Positions 48,419 to 57,649 of a DNA stretch of 64,000 nucleotides are shown piece by piece. Both the position numbers and the translations under genes were made by a program. Every line of letters begins with the position of its first letter. Position 1 is the stretch's first letter. The DNA lies in the NCBI RefSeq assembly GCF_016458305.1, contig NZ_JAEMHL010000002.1:124001-188000 (forward strand), read 5' to 3'. This stretch comes from Geomonas anaerohicana. Its GTDB lineage: Bacteria; Desulfobacterota; Desulfuromonadia; Geobacterales; Geobacteraceae. Under the pieces are notes generated by a model, which was not told the DNA's origin, did no database searches, and saw only the letters and a program-made list of their open reading frames with translations.

Positions 48419-50911
48419 ATGACGATAAAGACCAAGTTGATCTGCAACGCCCTGCTCACCCTTGCCGGGATCGCCATCATCGGCGGGGTGAGCCTTGTGG
48501 GCATGAAATTCGTTCAGGGCAAGCTCTTCATACTGACCGAGCGCTCCACGCCGTTCCAGTTGAAGACCATCGAGATGCAGCGCTCCCTGCAGGAGCACAC
48601 CGCCAACCTCTCCGAGGTATCCTTCGCCGCCAACGTCAACTCGCTCGCCACCGCCCGCGGCAACGCGGAACGCACCCTCGCGGAACTGCACAAGGTGGGG
48701 GGCGAGCTCGCGGCGCTGAAGGGAAAGGAGGGGAGCGCCGCCGACGCACAGGAGGTGGAACGCCTGGAGGGGCTGACCCGCGAGATGTTCGCCTCCACCC
48801 AGGCGCGGCTCAAGGCCGAGGAGGGGGCGCGCCAGGCGGACCTAGCCATGAAGACGGAGCTCTCCGAGATCACCAGGAAGCTCTCCGAGTTGGACGTCTC
48901 GATCCAGAAGCGCCAGAAATCGTCGGCGCGCCAGCTCTCCGTCTCCAGCGGTTCGGCAAGCGAGATCACCCAGAAGCTGATGAACCTCACCACCGCCAGG
49001 GACTTCCTGAAGGACGCCAACTACGCCCTCTCCGAACTGCTCAAGGCGACCGGCAAGAAAGGGGTCATCATCGCCCGCGGCAAGCTGGACGCGGCCCTGA
49101 ACGAGTTCGCCAAGAACCGGCTCGTCGCCGCCGGGGATCCCAGCGTCAAGGCCCCTGCCGAGCTGGCCGCCGAGGCGCGCAAGCTGGTGGCCGGCCCCCA
49201 GGGGGTGCTGGAGCTGAAGGGGGCGCTCCTCGCCAAGGGGGGAGAGCCGCCGCCGGAGTACGAGCAGGTGGCGCAGAATGCCGCCGCCAAGCTCTCCGGC
49301 GCCGTGATCGAGATCGAGCAATCGGTCACCCTGGCCACCGGCAAGTACACCCAGGAAAGCCGCAGCCACGACGACTCGCTCAAAGGGTCCAATCTGGCCG
49401 GTGACATCCTGGCCCTCAACGGCACCCTGATCTCCCTGGGGCTGGACATCAAGAGCGCCATAAAGGAGCTCTTCGCCGCCCGCACCAAGGAGGAGATCGC
49501 CCAGGTGGGCGGGGAGCTGCGGGCCAGGTTCGCCGCCGCCGAGGGGGTCGAGGGGCGCATGGCGGCCGCGCTGGGATCGAAAAACTCGGCCGAGGCGGGG
49601 GTGCTGCGCGGGGTGGCGGGTAAGCTCGCCGCCATCAAGGCGCAGCTCATGGCCAAGGAGGGGACCGTCGACAAGCTCGAGCAGGTGGTGCAGGTGCGCG
49701 CCCAGGCCGCCCTGCTCAACCTGAAGCTGAAGGAGCTGGTGGCCCAGCAGAACGAGCAGGGGAAGAAGGGGGTCACCGCGGCGCAGGGCGAACAGGAGAA
49801 GGCGGTCGCCTCGGTGAACCGCATGGTGCGCAGCTTCGTGGTGGCGGTCTCCCTTTTGGGGCTGGCCATGATGGTGTTCGGCCTGGTGACCAGCATCCTG
49901 CTGGCGCGCTCCATCACCACGCCGATCCGCGAGCTGATCGTGCTGGCCACCGGGTTCGGCAACGGCGATTTCAGCGCCCAGCTCGACGCCCGGCGCAAGG
50001 ACGAGTTCGGCGAACTGGCGCGCCACTTCAACCAGACCACGGCCAAGCTGGGCGAGATCACCGGGGCGCTCAGCCGCGCCATCGGCAAGCTGGCCGGCCA
50101 CTCCCGCCACCTCTCGGTCACCGCCGAGGAACTGGCTCAGGGGGCGCGGGAACAGGCCCTGGCCACGGAGCAGTCGGCCGACGCGGTGGGGCAGATGTCG
50201 CAGAGCATCAACGACGTGGCCGGCAGCGCCGCCCAGGCTTCCGAGGCCTCGCAGCAGGTGCTGATCACGGCGGGGCAAGGGGGGGAAGTGGTGACCACCA
50301 CCGCGCAGGGGATGGAGCACATCGCGGCCTCGGTGCGCGAGGCCGCCGCCCTGGTGCACAGCCTCGGGGAGCGATCGGAACAGGTCGGCTCCATCGTGGG
50401 GATCATCAACGACATCGCCGACCAGACCTCGCTCCTGGCGCTGAACGCCTCCATCGAGGCGGCCCGCGCCGGGGAGATGGGGCAGGGCTTCGCCGTCGTG
50501 GCCGACGAGGTGCGCAAGCTCGCCTCGCGCACCACCGAGGCCACCTCAGAGATCGGCGCCATGATCCGCGAGATCCAGGAGGGGACCTCGCGCACCGTGC
50601 GCGCCATGCAGGCGGGGACCCGGAACGTCGCCGAGGGGGTGCGCTACGCCGGGGAGGCGAGCCGGTCCCTGGAGCAGATCCTGGCGGTTTCCACCCGCGG
50701 GGCGGAGATGGCGGAACGGATCGCGGCGGCGGCCGAGCAGCAGTCCACGGCCATGGTGCAGATCTCGGCCAACGTCGACGGCATGGCCGACATCACCAAG
50801 CGGGCCGAGCAGTCCACCGGCGAGGTTCGCCGCGCCTCGGTGGAACTGCGGCAGATCGCGGAGGAGCTTTCCGGGATGGCGGCCTGGTTCCGGCTCGCCG
50901 GCGCCGCCTAG
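48419..50911 (+). CDS. Methyl-accepting chemotaxis protein with large periplasmic domain
   Basis: An 830-residue chemoreceptor. Membrane helices lie near residues 10-30 and 467-490, enclosing about 435 mostly helical periplasmic residues, much more than the 160 of E. coli Tsr. A HAMP domain follows ([14 protein letters not shown]), then the signalling hairpin with its conserved tip region [19 protein letters not shown]. The start ATG at 48419 has only a weak ribosome site, which suggests coupling to the upstream binding-protein gene. The large sensor domain could dock that protein. Confidence 0.93.
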   Translation: MTIKTKLICNALLTLAGIAIIGGVSLVGMKFVQGKLFILTERSTPFQLKTIEMQRSLQEHTANLSEVSFAANVNSLATARGNAERTLAELHKVGGELAALKGKEGSAADAQEVERLEGLTREMFASTQARLKAEEGARQADLAMKTELSEITRKLSELDVSIQKRQKSSARQLSVSSGSASEITQKLMNLTTARDFLKDANYALSELLKATGKKGVIIARGKLDAALNEFAKNRLVAAGDPSVKAPAELAAEARKLVAGPQGVLELKGALLAKGGEPPPEYEQVAQNAAAKLSGAVIEIEQSVTLATGKYTQESRSHDDSLKGSNLAGDILALNGTLISLGLDIKSAIKELFAARTKEEIAQVGGELRARFAAAEGVEGRMAAALGSKNSAEAGVLRGVAGKLAAIKAQLMAKEGTVDKLEQVVQVRAQAALLNLKLKELVAQQNEQGKKGVTAAQGEQEKAVASVNRMVRSFVVAVSLLGLAMMVFGLVTSILLARSITTPIRELIVLATGFGNGDFSAQLDARRKDEFGELARHFNQTTAKLGEITGALSRAIGKLAGHSRHLSVTAEELAQGAREQALATEQSADAVGQMSQSINDVAGSAAQASEASQQVLITAGQGGEVVTTTAQGMEHIAASVREAAALVHSLGERSEQVGSIVGIINDIADQTSLLALNASIEAARAGEMGQGFAVVADEVRKLASRTTEATSEIGAMIREIQEGTSRTVRAMQAGTRNVAEGVRYAGEASRSLEQILAVSTRGAEMAERIAAAAEQQSTAMVQISANVDGMADITKRAEQSTGEVRRASVELRQIAEELSGMAAWFRLAGAA

Positions 50912-50951
50912 CCGCGGCAGCACGCGGCTGGCAAGGGGGAGTACCAAAGAC

Positions 50952-50983
50952 AACGGCGCGTCACCTGGAGGTGACGCGCCGTT
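50952..50983. terminator. Bidirectional terminator between the chemoreceptor and flgM
   Basis: A perfect 15-base inverted repeat (AACGGCGCGTCACCT 50952-50966 with 50969-50983). Directly after it a 21-base unit beginning CGTTGCAGGGGGAGGC is repeated at 50986-51006 and 51012-51032. Confidence 0.75.
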
Positions 50984-51033
50984 TGCGTTGCAGGGGGAGG
51001 CTGCCGTTTACCGTTGCAGGGGGAGGCTGCCGG

Positions 51034-51315
51034 TCAGATGCCGCTTGCGTTGGCCAGCATCTTCTCCGCCACCTGGCGGCTATCGACCCGGTACGTTCCG
51101 GACTGGATGCGCGCCTTGATGTCGGCTACCCGCCGGGCCTGCTGCCGGTCCAGTTCGTCGGTGGAGATCTGGGACAGGGAGGTGGAAAGCTCGACCAGGT
51201 CCTCCTGTCGCTCGGGGCGTCCCTCAGGCTGCTGCGCCCGGGTCCGCGGGGCGTCCATCCTTCCCTCTACGGGAAGCGCAGGCTTGGCCTGCTCTATTTT
51301 ATCGGTGATGTTCAT
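51034..51315 (-). CDS. flgM: FlgM-like anti-sigma-28 factor
   Basis: A 93-residue protein matching FlgM in size and in its conserved C-terminal half (VADIKARIQSGTYRVDSRQVAEKMLANA). The N-terminal part is disordered, as in other FlgM proteins. It would hold the flagellar sigma factor FliA inactive until the basal body is complete. No flagellar genes are adjacent, but a chemoreceptor gene is its convergent neighbour. Confidence 0.85.
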   Translation of the reverse strand: MNITDKIEQAKPALPVEGRMDAPRTRAQQPEGRPERQEDLVELSTSLSQISTDELDRQQARRVADIKARIQSGTYRVDSRQVAEKMLANASGI

Positions 51316-51628
51316 ATCTCCGGCTCTTTGCTCGTTGTTGTTGTGTACACAGGAACTATTTGAATGGTAATAGTTTTTGCCGACAAAACCCAGTGATTTT
51401 TATTTCATTATCAATACCATCAGCGACTGCTTCGAACAGGGGGCGTCATCGTGGCCCGGTTGCCGCGACAGTCATTGTCATCCCGTCTGAGTGCAGCGAC
51501 CTCCTTGCTCATCAGTCTCCGTTTGCACAACCTTTCCCCCCGCTGCTCACCTCTCTCTTGGCTGCCGGCCTTGGTGCTCACCGGTCGTATGCTGCTCCAG
51601 TCACATCAAAAAAACAAACATTGGCTTG
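51316..51628. other. Gene-free stretch upstream of flgM
   Basis: No coding region, strong hairpin or known repeat is seen here. Base composition is lower in G+C than the neighbouring genes. It should hold the flgM promoter on the minus strand, but no convincing -10/-35 or sigma-28 pattern was found. Confidence 0.4.
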
Positions 51629-51656
51629 TTGACATTAAAAGGCTCTAAGTTATTTT
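51629..51656 (+). promoter_or_regulatory. Sigma-70-type promoter for the small membrane protein and rhodanese-like genes
   Basis: TTGACA (51629-51634) and TATTTT (51651-51656), 16 bases apart, about 55 bases before the first start codon. Confidence 0.6.
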
Positions 51657-51710
51657 AAATGGGTGCCGCCCGCCGGGTAACAGCGGGGATTCCGGCAAAA
51701 GGAGGAGGCC

Positions 51711-51908
51711 ATGGCCACTGTGCAAACGCAAACCCAGGCGCCGTCCACCGTTCCCGCTCCGGTAGCCAAGCATTCCTTCGGGACCTTCGCCCTGAGCGTC
51801 ACGCTGTTCATCGTCCTCGCCATCGCGCTTTTCGTCTACCTCACGCTGAGGAGGAAGGTCGACGGCAAACACGTCGACCAGAAAGCCGGCGACGAGGGGG
51901 AAGACTGA
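51711..51908 (+). CDS. 65-residue single-pass membrane protein
   Basis: Starts at 51711 after AAAGGAGGAGG. A proline-rich N-terminal segment is followed by one helix (FALSVTLFIVLAIALFVYLTL) and a charged tail (RRKVDGKHVDQKAGDEGED). No family is recognised. It is 12 bases before a rhodanese-like gene, with which it is surely co-transcribed. Confidence 0.8.
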   Translation: MATVQTQTQAPSTVPAPVAKHSFGTFALSVTLFIVLAIALFVYLTLRRKVDGKHVDQKAGDEGED

Positions 51909-51920
51909 GCAGGAGGGGCC

Positions 51921-52289
51921 ATGCGCAGCGATCTGGCAGTATCGACGGACTGGGTATGGGAGCGGATCAAGGAAGGGGAGCCGCTCTTTTTTATCGAGCT
52001 GCGCCACCCCGGTGATGCCGACTACGCGGTGCACCGGGTGCGGGGGGGGCTTCGGGTCGATTGCGACGAGGCCCGCCGGCAGTTGCCGGAAGTGCCGCGC
52101 GACCGCCTGGTAGTGGTGGTGTCCGCTGTGCCCGACGACGCGCCTGCCCTTGAGCTGGCGGCATTCTTCAAGGAGAACGGCGTCCATGCATGGGCGCTGG
52201 CGGGAGGGTTCGCCGCCTACCTGGAGGCCGGGCTTCCGGCGCAGGAGGTCAGGGCGGCCCGGGACATGACCCGCAACCGGGGTGAGTGA
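51921..52289 (+). CDS. Rhodanese-like protein lacking the active-site cysteine
   Basis: A 122-residue rhodanese-fold domain (FFIELRHPGDADYAVHRVRG at the start, VHAWALAGGFAAYLEAG at the end). Where active rhodaneses have the catalytic CRSGxR loop, it reads VVVVSAVPDDAPA, so sulfur transfer by the usual route is not possible. Such domains often act as binding or sensory modules. It pairs with the small membrane protein upstream. Confidence 0.8.
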   Translation: MRSDLAVSTDWVWERIKEGEPLFFIELRHPGDADYAVHRVRGGLRVDCDEARRQLPEVPRDRLVVVVSAVPDDAPALELAAFFKENGVHAWALAGGFAAYLEAGLPAQEVRAARDMTRNRGE

Positions 52290-52337
52290 ATGCACTGTGC
52301 ATCCTTTGCGCAGGGGCTTCCAGCGCGGGTTCGCGGG

Positions 52338-52365
52338 TTGACACCGAAACGAATGCAGTTATATT
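52338..52365 (+). promoter_or_regulatory. Sigma-70-type promoter for the double-OmpA gene
   Basis: TTGACA (52338-52343) and TATATT (52360-52365) with a 16-base spacer. It predicts a leader of about 170 bases with a GGCGGC-rich hairpin near 52383-52412. No known riboswitch was recognised in it. Confidence 0.7.
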
Positions 52366-52542
52366 GGTAAACGTTAATTTTTCCGGCGGTGGCCGACGGG
52401 GCGCCGCCGGAGTTGAATCAGCGGGTTAGCGGATCTGTTCACGCCGGCAAGAACCGGAACTGGATGGGCCAGCCGGAGGCCGGCTCGGAAAAATTAGCGG
52501 GAGGATCTCGAGATGATCCTCCTCAACAAGGAGGCTACCAGG

Positions 52543-53976
52543 ATGAAAAAGATCACCGGCTTTATCTGCATCATGGTCATGGCCGTGATGGCGCTGGCCG
52601 CCACGGCTCACGCCGGAGAACGTGCGGGGGCGTTCTCCATCTCTCCCTACGCCGGCGGGTACATTTTCGACGACTCGAAACTGCCCCAGCGCAACTACAG
52701 GGAAAACCGGATCACCGGCGGTTTGCGGCTGGGCTACGACTGGACCGACAACTTCGCCACCGAACTCGTGGGGAGCTACCTGAGGGTGGAGGACCAGGCC
52801 ACCGATCGCGAGAACGGCATGTACTCCTACCACCTGGACCTGATCTGGAACTTCATGCCCAGGTCGGCCTTCGTTCCCTACCTGGCGTTGGGCGGCGGCG
52901 GCACCACCATCAGGTATCACGGTGCCAACTCCAACGACGGCACGGCCAACGGCGGCGCCGGCTTCAAGCTCTTCTTCCACGACGACGTCGCCTTCAGGGC
53001 CGACGCCCGCCGCATCATCGACTTCCAGAGCAACCACGTCCGCGAGAACATCGCCAGGAACTGGGAATACAGCGTCGGCCTCACCTTCGTCATGGGTGGG
53101 CGGACCATGAAGAGCGCTCCAGCCAAGGCTGCGGCAGCCGAACCGGGCGGTACCGTCGCCCAGACCCCGCCGCCGGCGCAGCCCGAAGCGCAGCCTCAAC
53201 CGCAGCCGCAACCGCAACCGGTTGCCGCCGAGCCGAGCCCGGGGCACTACAAGTACTGCGTCACCCTGCAGGGTGAGTTCGACATCGACAAGGCCATCGT
53301 GCGCCAGGAACTGCGCGACCAGATCGCCCAGGTCGGCAACTTCATGAAGAAGTACCCGACCACCACCGCCGTCATCGAGGGGCACACCGACAACGTCGGG
53401 TCCTACAACCACAACATGGACCTCTCCCAGCGACGCGCCCAGGCCGTGGTCGACGTGCTGGCCGAGCAGTACGGCATCGAGCGCACCCGTCTCGCTGCCA
53501 AGGGGTACGGCTTCACCCGTCCCATCGCCGACAACGCCACCAACGAAGGGAAGCAGAAGAACCGCCGCATCGAGGCCATCATCGACTGCGCCTTCGACGT
53601 GCAGCAGGTCACCCCGCCGCAGCGGCTCTGCATGTCCCTGGTGGTCGACTTCGACCCCGGCAAGTCCGAGATCAAGCCGCAGTACCGCGATGAGATCGCC
53701 AAGGTTGCCGACTACATGAAGCGCTACACCACCACGACCGCCGTCATCGAGGGGCATACCGACAACACCGGCGACGCCGCTCACAACATGAAGCTGTCCC
53801 AGCAGCGCGCCCAGAACGTGGTCGACTACCTGGTCAAGAACTTCGGCATCGAGCGCTCCCGTCTCTCCGCCAAAGGGTTCGGGGCCACCCGTCCCATCGC
53901 CTACAACAACACGGCCGAAGGGCGGCAGCAAAACCGCAGGATCAACGCCATCATCGACTGCGTCGTCAACAAGTAG
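52543..53976 (+). CDS. OmpA-family outer-membrane protein with two OmpA domains
   Basis: A 477-residue protein. The start at 52543 follows AAGGAGG; a signal peptide ends at AHA-GE. Residues 25-190 form an OmpA-like beta-barrel (SPYAGGYIFDD, LRLGYDWTDN). A Pro/Gln-rich linker (residues about 200-235) leads to two peptidoglycan-binding domains in tandem, each with VIEGHTDN and a QNRRI/KNRRI motif holding the key Asp and Arg. Two such domains in one chain are unusual and look like an internal duplication. It would tie the outer membrane to the wall. Confidence 0.93.
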   Translation: MKKITGFICIMVMAVMALAATAHAGERAGAFSISPYAGGYIFDDSKLPQRNYRENRITGGLRLGYDWTDNFATELVGSYLRVEDQATDRENGMYSYHLDLIWNFMPRSAFVPYLALGGGGTTIRYHGANSNDGTANGGAGFKLFFHDDVAFRADARRIIDFQSNHVRENIARNWEYSVGLTFVMGGRTMKSAPAKAAAAEPGGTVAQTPPPAQPEAQPQPQPQPQPVAAEPSPGHYKYCVTLQGEFDIDKAIVRQELRDQIAQVGNFMKKYPTTTAVIEGHTDNVGSYNHNMDLSQRRAQAVVDVLAEQYGIERTRLAAKGYGFTRPIADNATNEGKQKNRRIEAIIDCAFDVQQVTPPQRLCMSLVVDFDPGKSEIKPQYRDEIAKVADYMKRYTTTTAVIEGHTDNTGDAAHNMKLSQQRAQNVVDYLVKNFGIERSRLSAKGFGATRPIAYNNTAEGRQQNRRINAIIDCVVNK

Positions 53977-54050
53977 CCATGACCGGCCAGGGCACCAGCG
54001 CTCACCTGCAGCACCCTGGCCTTCGGCAACCCTGACCACCGCTGCCGCAG

Positions 54051-54080
54051 AAATAGCCCATATCCGTATGGGCTATTTTT
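54051..54080 (+). terminator. Rho-independent terminator of the double-OmpA gene
   Basis: A perfect 12-base stem (AAATAGCCCATA 54051-54062 with 54067-54078), TCCG loop and T run. Confidence 0.92.
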
Positions 54081-54107
54081 GTTGCCGGAGAGGGGAGAGG
54101 CAAAACC

Positions 54108-54259
54108 CGTTCAACGTTCAATGTTCAACGTTTCGAGGGCGAGGGCGAGGTTGAAGGTCGAAGGTTTGGGAGGTTCGCAGCGAGCGCAACAGTTGCCGTC
54201 GGGAAGTCGTGGCCGGAGCCTTTGTCATCATCGAACGTTGAACGTTGAACCTTGAACGG
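54108..54259. repeat. Second inverted GTTCAACGTT repeat pair (family C)
   Basis: Arms at 54108-54132 and 54231-54259 face each other across about 100 bases, giving a 152-base unit like the 147-base unit at 7583-7729. The inside (GGTCGAAGGTTTGGGAGG and on) differs from the other copy. No gene is visible between 53977 and 54284. Confidence 0.75.
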
Positions 54260-54284
54260 TATTTGAAGCTCTTAGGAGGTTTCC

Positions 54285-55280
54285 ATGCACAAACGCAAAC
54301 TTGGCCAACAGGGGTTGGAGGTGTCGGCGCTGGGGCTTGGCTGCCGGGGGTTGACCTACTGCTACGGCAGCGGCGACCTCGCCGAGTCGATCCGGGTGCT
54401 GCGCCGCGCCATCGAACTGGGCATCACCTTCTGGGATACCGCCGAGGTCTACGGCCCCTTCTGCAACGAGGAGCTCCTGGGACGCCTGCTGAAGGAGGTC
54501 CCGCGCCGGAAGCTGGTGCTGGCGACCAAGTTCGCCTGGCGCTTCGGCCCGCACGGCAGGCAGATCGGGCTCGACAGCAGCCCGGCCCAGGTGCGCCGTT
54601 CCATCGACGGTTCCCTGAAGCGCCTGGGGACCGACTACATCGACCTCTACTACCAGCACCGCCTGGACCCCGCCGTCCCGGTCGAGGAAACGGTGGGTGC
54701 CCTCGCGGAACTGGTGGCCGAGGGGAAGGTGCGCTACATAGGCCTTTCCGAGGTGGGCCCCGGCATCGTGCGCCGCGCCCACGCCGTGCACCCGCTTTCC
54801 GCGGTGCAGTCGGAATATTCGCTGTGGGAGCGGGGGGTGGAGGACAAGCTCCTGCCGGTCCTGCGCGAACTGGGCATCGGCTTCGTCGCCTACAGCCCCA
54901 TGGGGAGGGGATTTCTGGCCGGCAAGATCAGGAGCACGGACGACCTGGAGCCCTGCGACTGGCGCCGCAAGAACCCGCGCTTTCTGGCCGAGAACCTGCG
55001 CCACAACTTCACCCTGGTCTCCATGGTCAACGAGCTCGCCTGCGCCCACGATGCCACCCCGGCCCAGGTGGCGCTCGCCTGGCTGTTGCGCCGCGGCAGC
55101 GACATCGTCCCCATCCCCGGGACCAGGCACCTGCGCTACCTGGAGGAGAACGCGCAGGCGGTGGGGCTTAAGCTGTGCGACACAGTCTGGTGCCGCCTGG
55201 ACGAGTCGGTGTGCGGTTTCCAGGTGGCCGGCGCGCGCTCGCCCGAGGCCGCGCTCCGTTTCGTCGACAACTCCGATTAG
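54285..55280 (+). CDS. Aldo/keto reductase
   Basis: A 331-residue NADPH-dependent oxidoreductase. The catalytic tetrad is visible as Asp and Tyr in WDTAEVYGP, Lys in LATKFAW and His in LYYQHRLD. The C-terminal NADP-binding segment reads PIPGTRHLRYLEEN. TTAGGAGG precedes the start at 54285. It is close to the plant-auxin-type AKR13 group. The substrate is unknown; it stands alone. Confidence 0.93.
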   Translation: MHKRKLGQQGLEVSALGLGCRGLTYCYGSGDLAESIRVLRRAIELGITFWDTAEVYGPFCNEELLGRLLKEVPRRKLVLATKFAWRFGPHGRQIGLDSSPAQVRRSIDGSLKRLGTDYIDLYYQHRLDPAVPVEETVGALAELVAEGKVRYIGLSEVGPGIVRRAHAVHPLSAVQSEYSLWERGVEDKLLPVLRELGIGFVAYSPMGRGFLAGKIRSTDDLEPCDWRRKNPRFLAENLRHNFTLVSMVNELACAHDATPAQVALAWLLRRGSDIVPIPGTRHLRYLEENAQAVGLKLCDTVWCRLDESVCGFQVAGARSPEAALRFVDNSD

Positions 55281-55530
55281 CGAGCGCATCGGGATGGCTG
55301 GTAATGAAGCTGTATCAGAGAGGGGGGCAAGGGATAGAGTTGGGCAGGCACTGTCAATGGTCCATTGTCAATTGGTCATTGAGGACACAGTTCCTATTTA
55401 ACCTTTCCCTTGTTATAGTCATGGCAGGAAGCATCGCAGGTTCCTGTCACAGTTACTGTGGGGATCACTGAAACAGGCGTGGCGGAAACAGTGCCGATGC
55501 TCCGCAACTTCAACCTTGAGGAGCAGCGCC

Positions 55531-57603
55531 ATGACCACGCATCCCGTTACCGATCCCGTCGCCGACCTGGACCAGCTCTGCATCAACACCCTGCGCTTTC
55601 TGGCGGTGGACGCCATTCAAAAAGCCAACAGCGGCCACCCCGGCATGCCGATGGGGGCCGCTGCCATGGCGTACCAGCTCTGGACCCGGTTCCTGAAGCA
55701 CAACCCGGCCGATCCCTCCTGGTTCGACCGGGATCGCTTCGTCCTCTCCGCCGGACACGGATCGATGCTTTTGTACTCCCTTTTGCACCTGACCGGGTAC
55801 GACCTGCCGCTGGAGGAACTCAAACGCTTCCGGCAGTGGGGGAGCCGTACCCCCGGGCACCCGGAGCGCGGCCTCACCCCCGGGGTGGAGGTGAGCACCG
55901 GTCCGCTCGGGCAGGGCTTCGCCAACGCGGTGGGGATGGCCATGGCCGAGGCGCACCTGGCCGCCCGCTTCAACCGCCCCGGCTTCCCTCTCATCGACCA
56001 CTACAGCTACGTGATCGCCGGTGACGGGGACCTGATGGAGGGGGTGGTCTCCGAGGCGGCCTCCCTGGCGGGGCACCTGGGGCTGGGCAAGCTGATCTGC
56101 CTCTACGACGACAACCGCATCACCCTGGCCGCCTCGACCTCGCTCTCCTTTTCCGAGGACCGCGGCGCCAGGTTCGCCGCCTTCGGCTGGCAGGTGCTGG
56201 TGGTCGAGGAGGGGAACGACCTGGCGGCCATCGCCGCCGCGCTCGAACAGGCGCGCGCCGACTCCCGGCGCCCCTCGCTGATCATGGTGCGCACCCGCAT
56301 CGGGTTCGGCTCACCGGGCAAAGAGGACAGTTTCGAGGCGCACGGGGCGCCCTTGGGCGCGGACGAGGTGCGCCGCAGCAAGGAGCGCCTGGGGTGGCCG
56401 GAGCAACCGGAATTCCTGGTGCCGCAGCCGGCGCTGGAGCGCTTCCGGCTGGCCCTGGAAGAGGGGGGCGCCGCGCAGCGGCAGTGGGAGGAACTGCGCG
56501 CCCGCTACGCGGTCGAGTATCCCGAGCTGGCCGGCGAGCTGGCGGCGGCGGTCTCCGGGGAGCTCCCGCAGGGGTGGCAGGAGGCCCTCCCCGAGTTTCC
56601 CGCCGACGAGAAGGGCATGGCGACCCGCGCCGCCGCGGGCAAGGTGCTCAACGCCCTGGCGGCGCGCCTCCCGTTCTTCGGCGGCTCTGCCGACCTGAAC
56701 CCCTCCACCGTCACCGCGCTCGCCGGCCGGGGGGACTTTCAAAGCGAAGCGTGGCAGCCGGCAGACCGCCAGGGTGCGGTAGGCGGGGAGTGGGGGGCAG
56801 CGGGCGCCAACGTCCATTTCGGCGTGCGCGAACACGGCATGGCGGCCATCCTGAACGGTATCGCCGCTCACGGCGGCACCATTCCCTTCGGGGCCACCTT
56901 CCTCACCTTTTGCGATTACCTGCGTCCGTCGCTGCGCCTGGCCGCCCTGTCCGAGTTGAAGGTGATCCACGTCTTTACCCACGACTCCATCGCCCTGGGC
57001 GAAGACGGCCCCACCCATCAGCCGGTGGAGCACCTGGCGTCCCTGCGGGCGATTCCCCGCCTTGTCGTCTTGCGCCCCTGCGACGCCAACGAAACCGCCT
57101 TCGCCTGGCGCGCGGCGCTCTCGGTCAGGAACCGCCCGGTGGCGCTGGTGCTGTCGCGGCAGGCTCTCCCCACCCTGGACCGGGTGCGCTACGCACCGGC
57201 ACAGGGGGTGTTGCAGGGGGGGTACGTGCTGGCTGATTTCGAGGGGGAGGGGGCGCGCCTGATCCTGATCGCCACCGGCTCCGAGGTGGCGCTCGCGCTG
57301 CAGGCGCGCTCAAGGCTCAACGAGGCAGGGCTTGCGGTGCGCGTGGTGTCCCTTCCCAGTTGGGAGATCTTCGAGGAGCAGCCCCTGGCCTACCGCGAGG
57401 CGGTGCTGCCGCGCGATGTGCCGCTCAGGCTGGCGATCGAGGCGGGGAGCCCGCAGGGGTGGCACCGCTACGTGGGGGATGCCGGGGTGGTGCTCGGTGT
57501 GGAGGGGTACGGCGCCTCCGCACCGGGAGAGCGCGTCCTCGAGGAGTACGGCTTCACCGTGGCCCACCTCTGCCGGCTCGCCCTGCAGATGGCGGGCTGG
57601 TAA
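55531..57603 (+). CDS. tkt: Transketolase
   Basis: A 690-residue thiamine-diphosphate enzyme moving two-carbon units in the non-oxidative pentose phosphate pathway. The ATG at 55531 is preceded by TTGAGGAGC, which is a better start than the TTG 15 bases upstream. Marks are [17 protein letters not shown], the TPP motif [13 protein letters not shown], and [18 protein letters not shown] in the pyrimidine domain. The length matches E. coli TktA (663) with small insertions. A transaldolase-like gene and a J-domain gene follow closely. Confidence 0.96.
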   Translation: MTTHPVTDPVADLDQLCINTLRFLAVDAIQKANSGHPGMPMGAAAMAYQLWTRFLKHNPADPSWFDRDRFVLSAGHGSMLLYSLLHLTGYDLPLEELKRFRQWGSRTPGHPERGLTPGVEVSTGPLGQGFANAVGMAMAEAHLAARFNRPGFPLIDHYSYVIAGDGDLMEGVVSEAASLAGHLGLGKLICLYDDNRITLAASTSLSFSEDRGARFAAFGWQVLVVEEGNDLAAIAAALEQARADSRRPSLIMVRTRIGFGSPGKEDSFEAHGAPLGADEVRRSKERLGWPEQPEFLVPQPALERFRLALEEGGAAQRQWEELRARYAVEYPELAGELAAAVSGELPQGWQEALPEFPADEKGMATRAAAGKVLNALAARLPFFGGSADLNPSTVTALAGRGDFQSEAWQPADRQGAVGGEWGAAGANVHFGVREHGMAAILNGIAAHGGTIPFGATFLTFCDYLRPSLRLAALSELKVIHVFTHDSIALGEDGPTHQPVEHLASLRAIPRLVVLRPCDANETAFAWRAALSVRNRPVALVLSRQALPTLDRVRYAPAQGVLQGGYVLADFEGEGARLILIATGSEVALALQARSRLNEAGLAVRVVSLPSWEIFEEQPLAYREAVLPRDVPLRLAIEAGSPQGWHRYVGDAGVVLGVEGYGASAPGERVLEEYGFTVAHLCRLALQMAGW

Positions 57604-57649
57604 CCACGGCGCGCGGCGCCGGTCCGGGCACCTCCCGGCAAGGAGCGAC

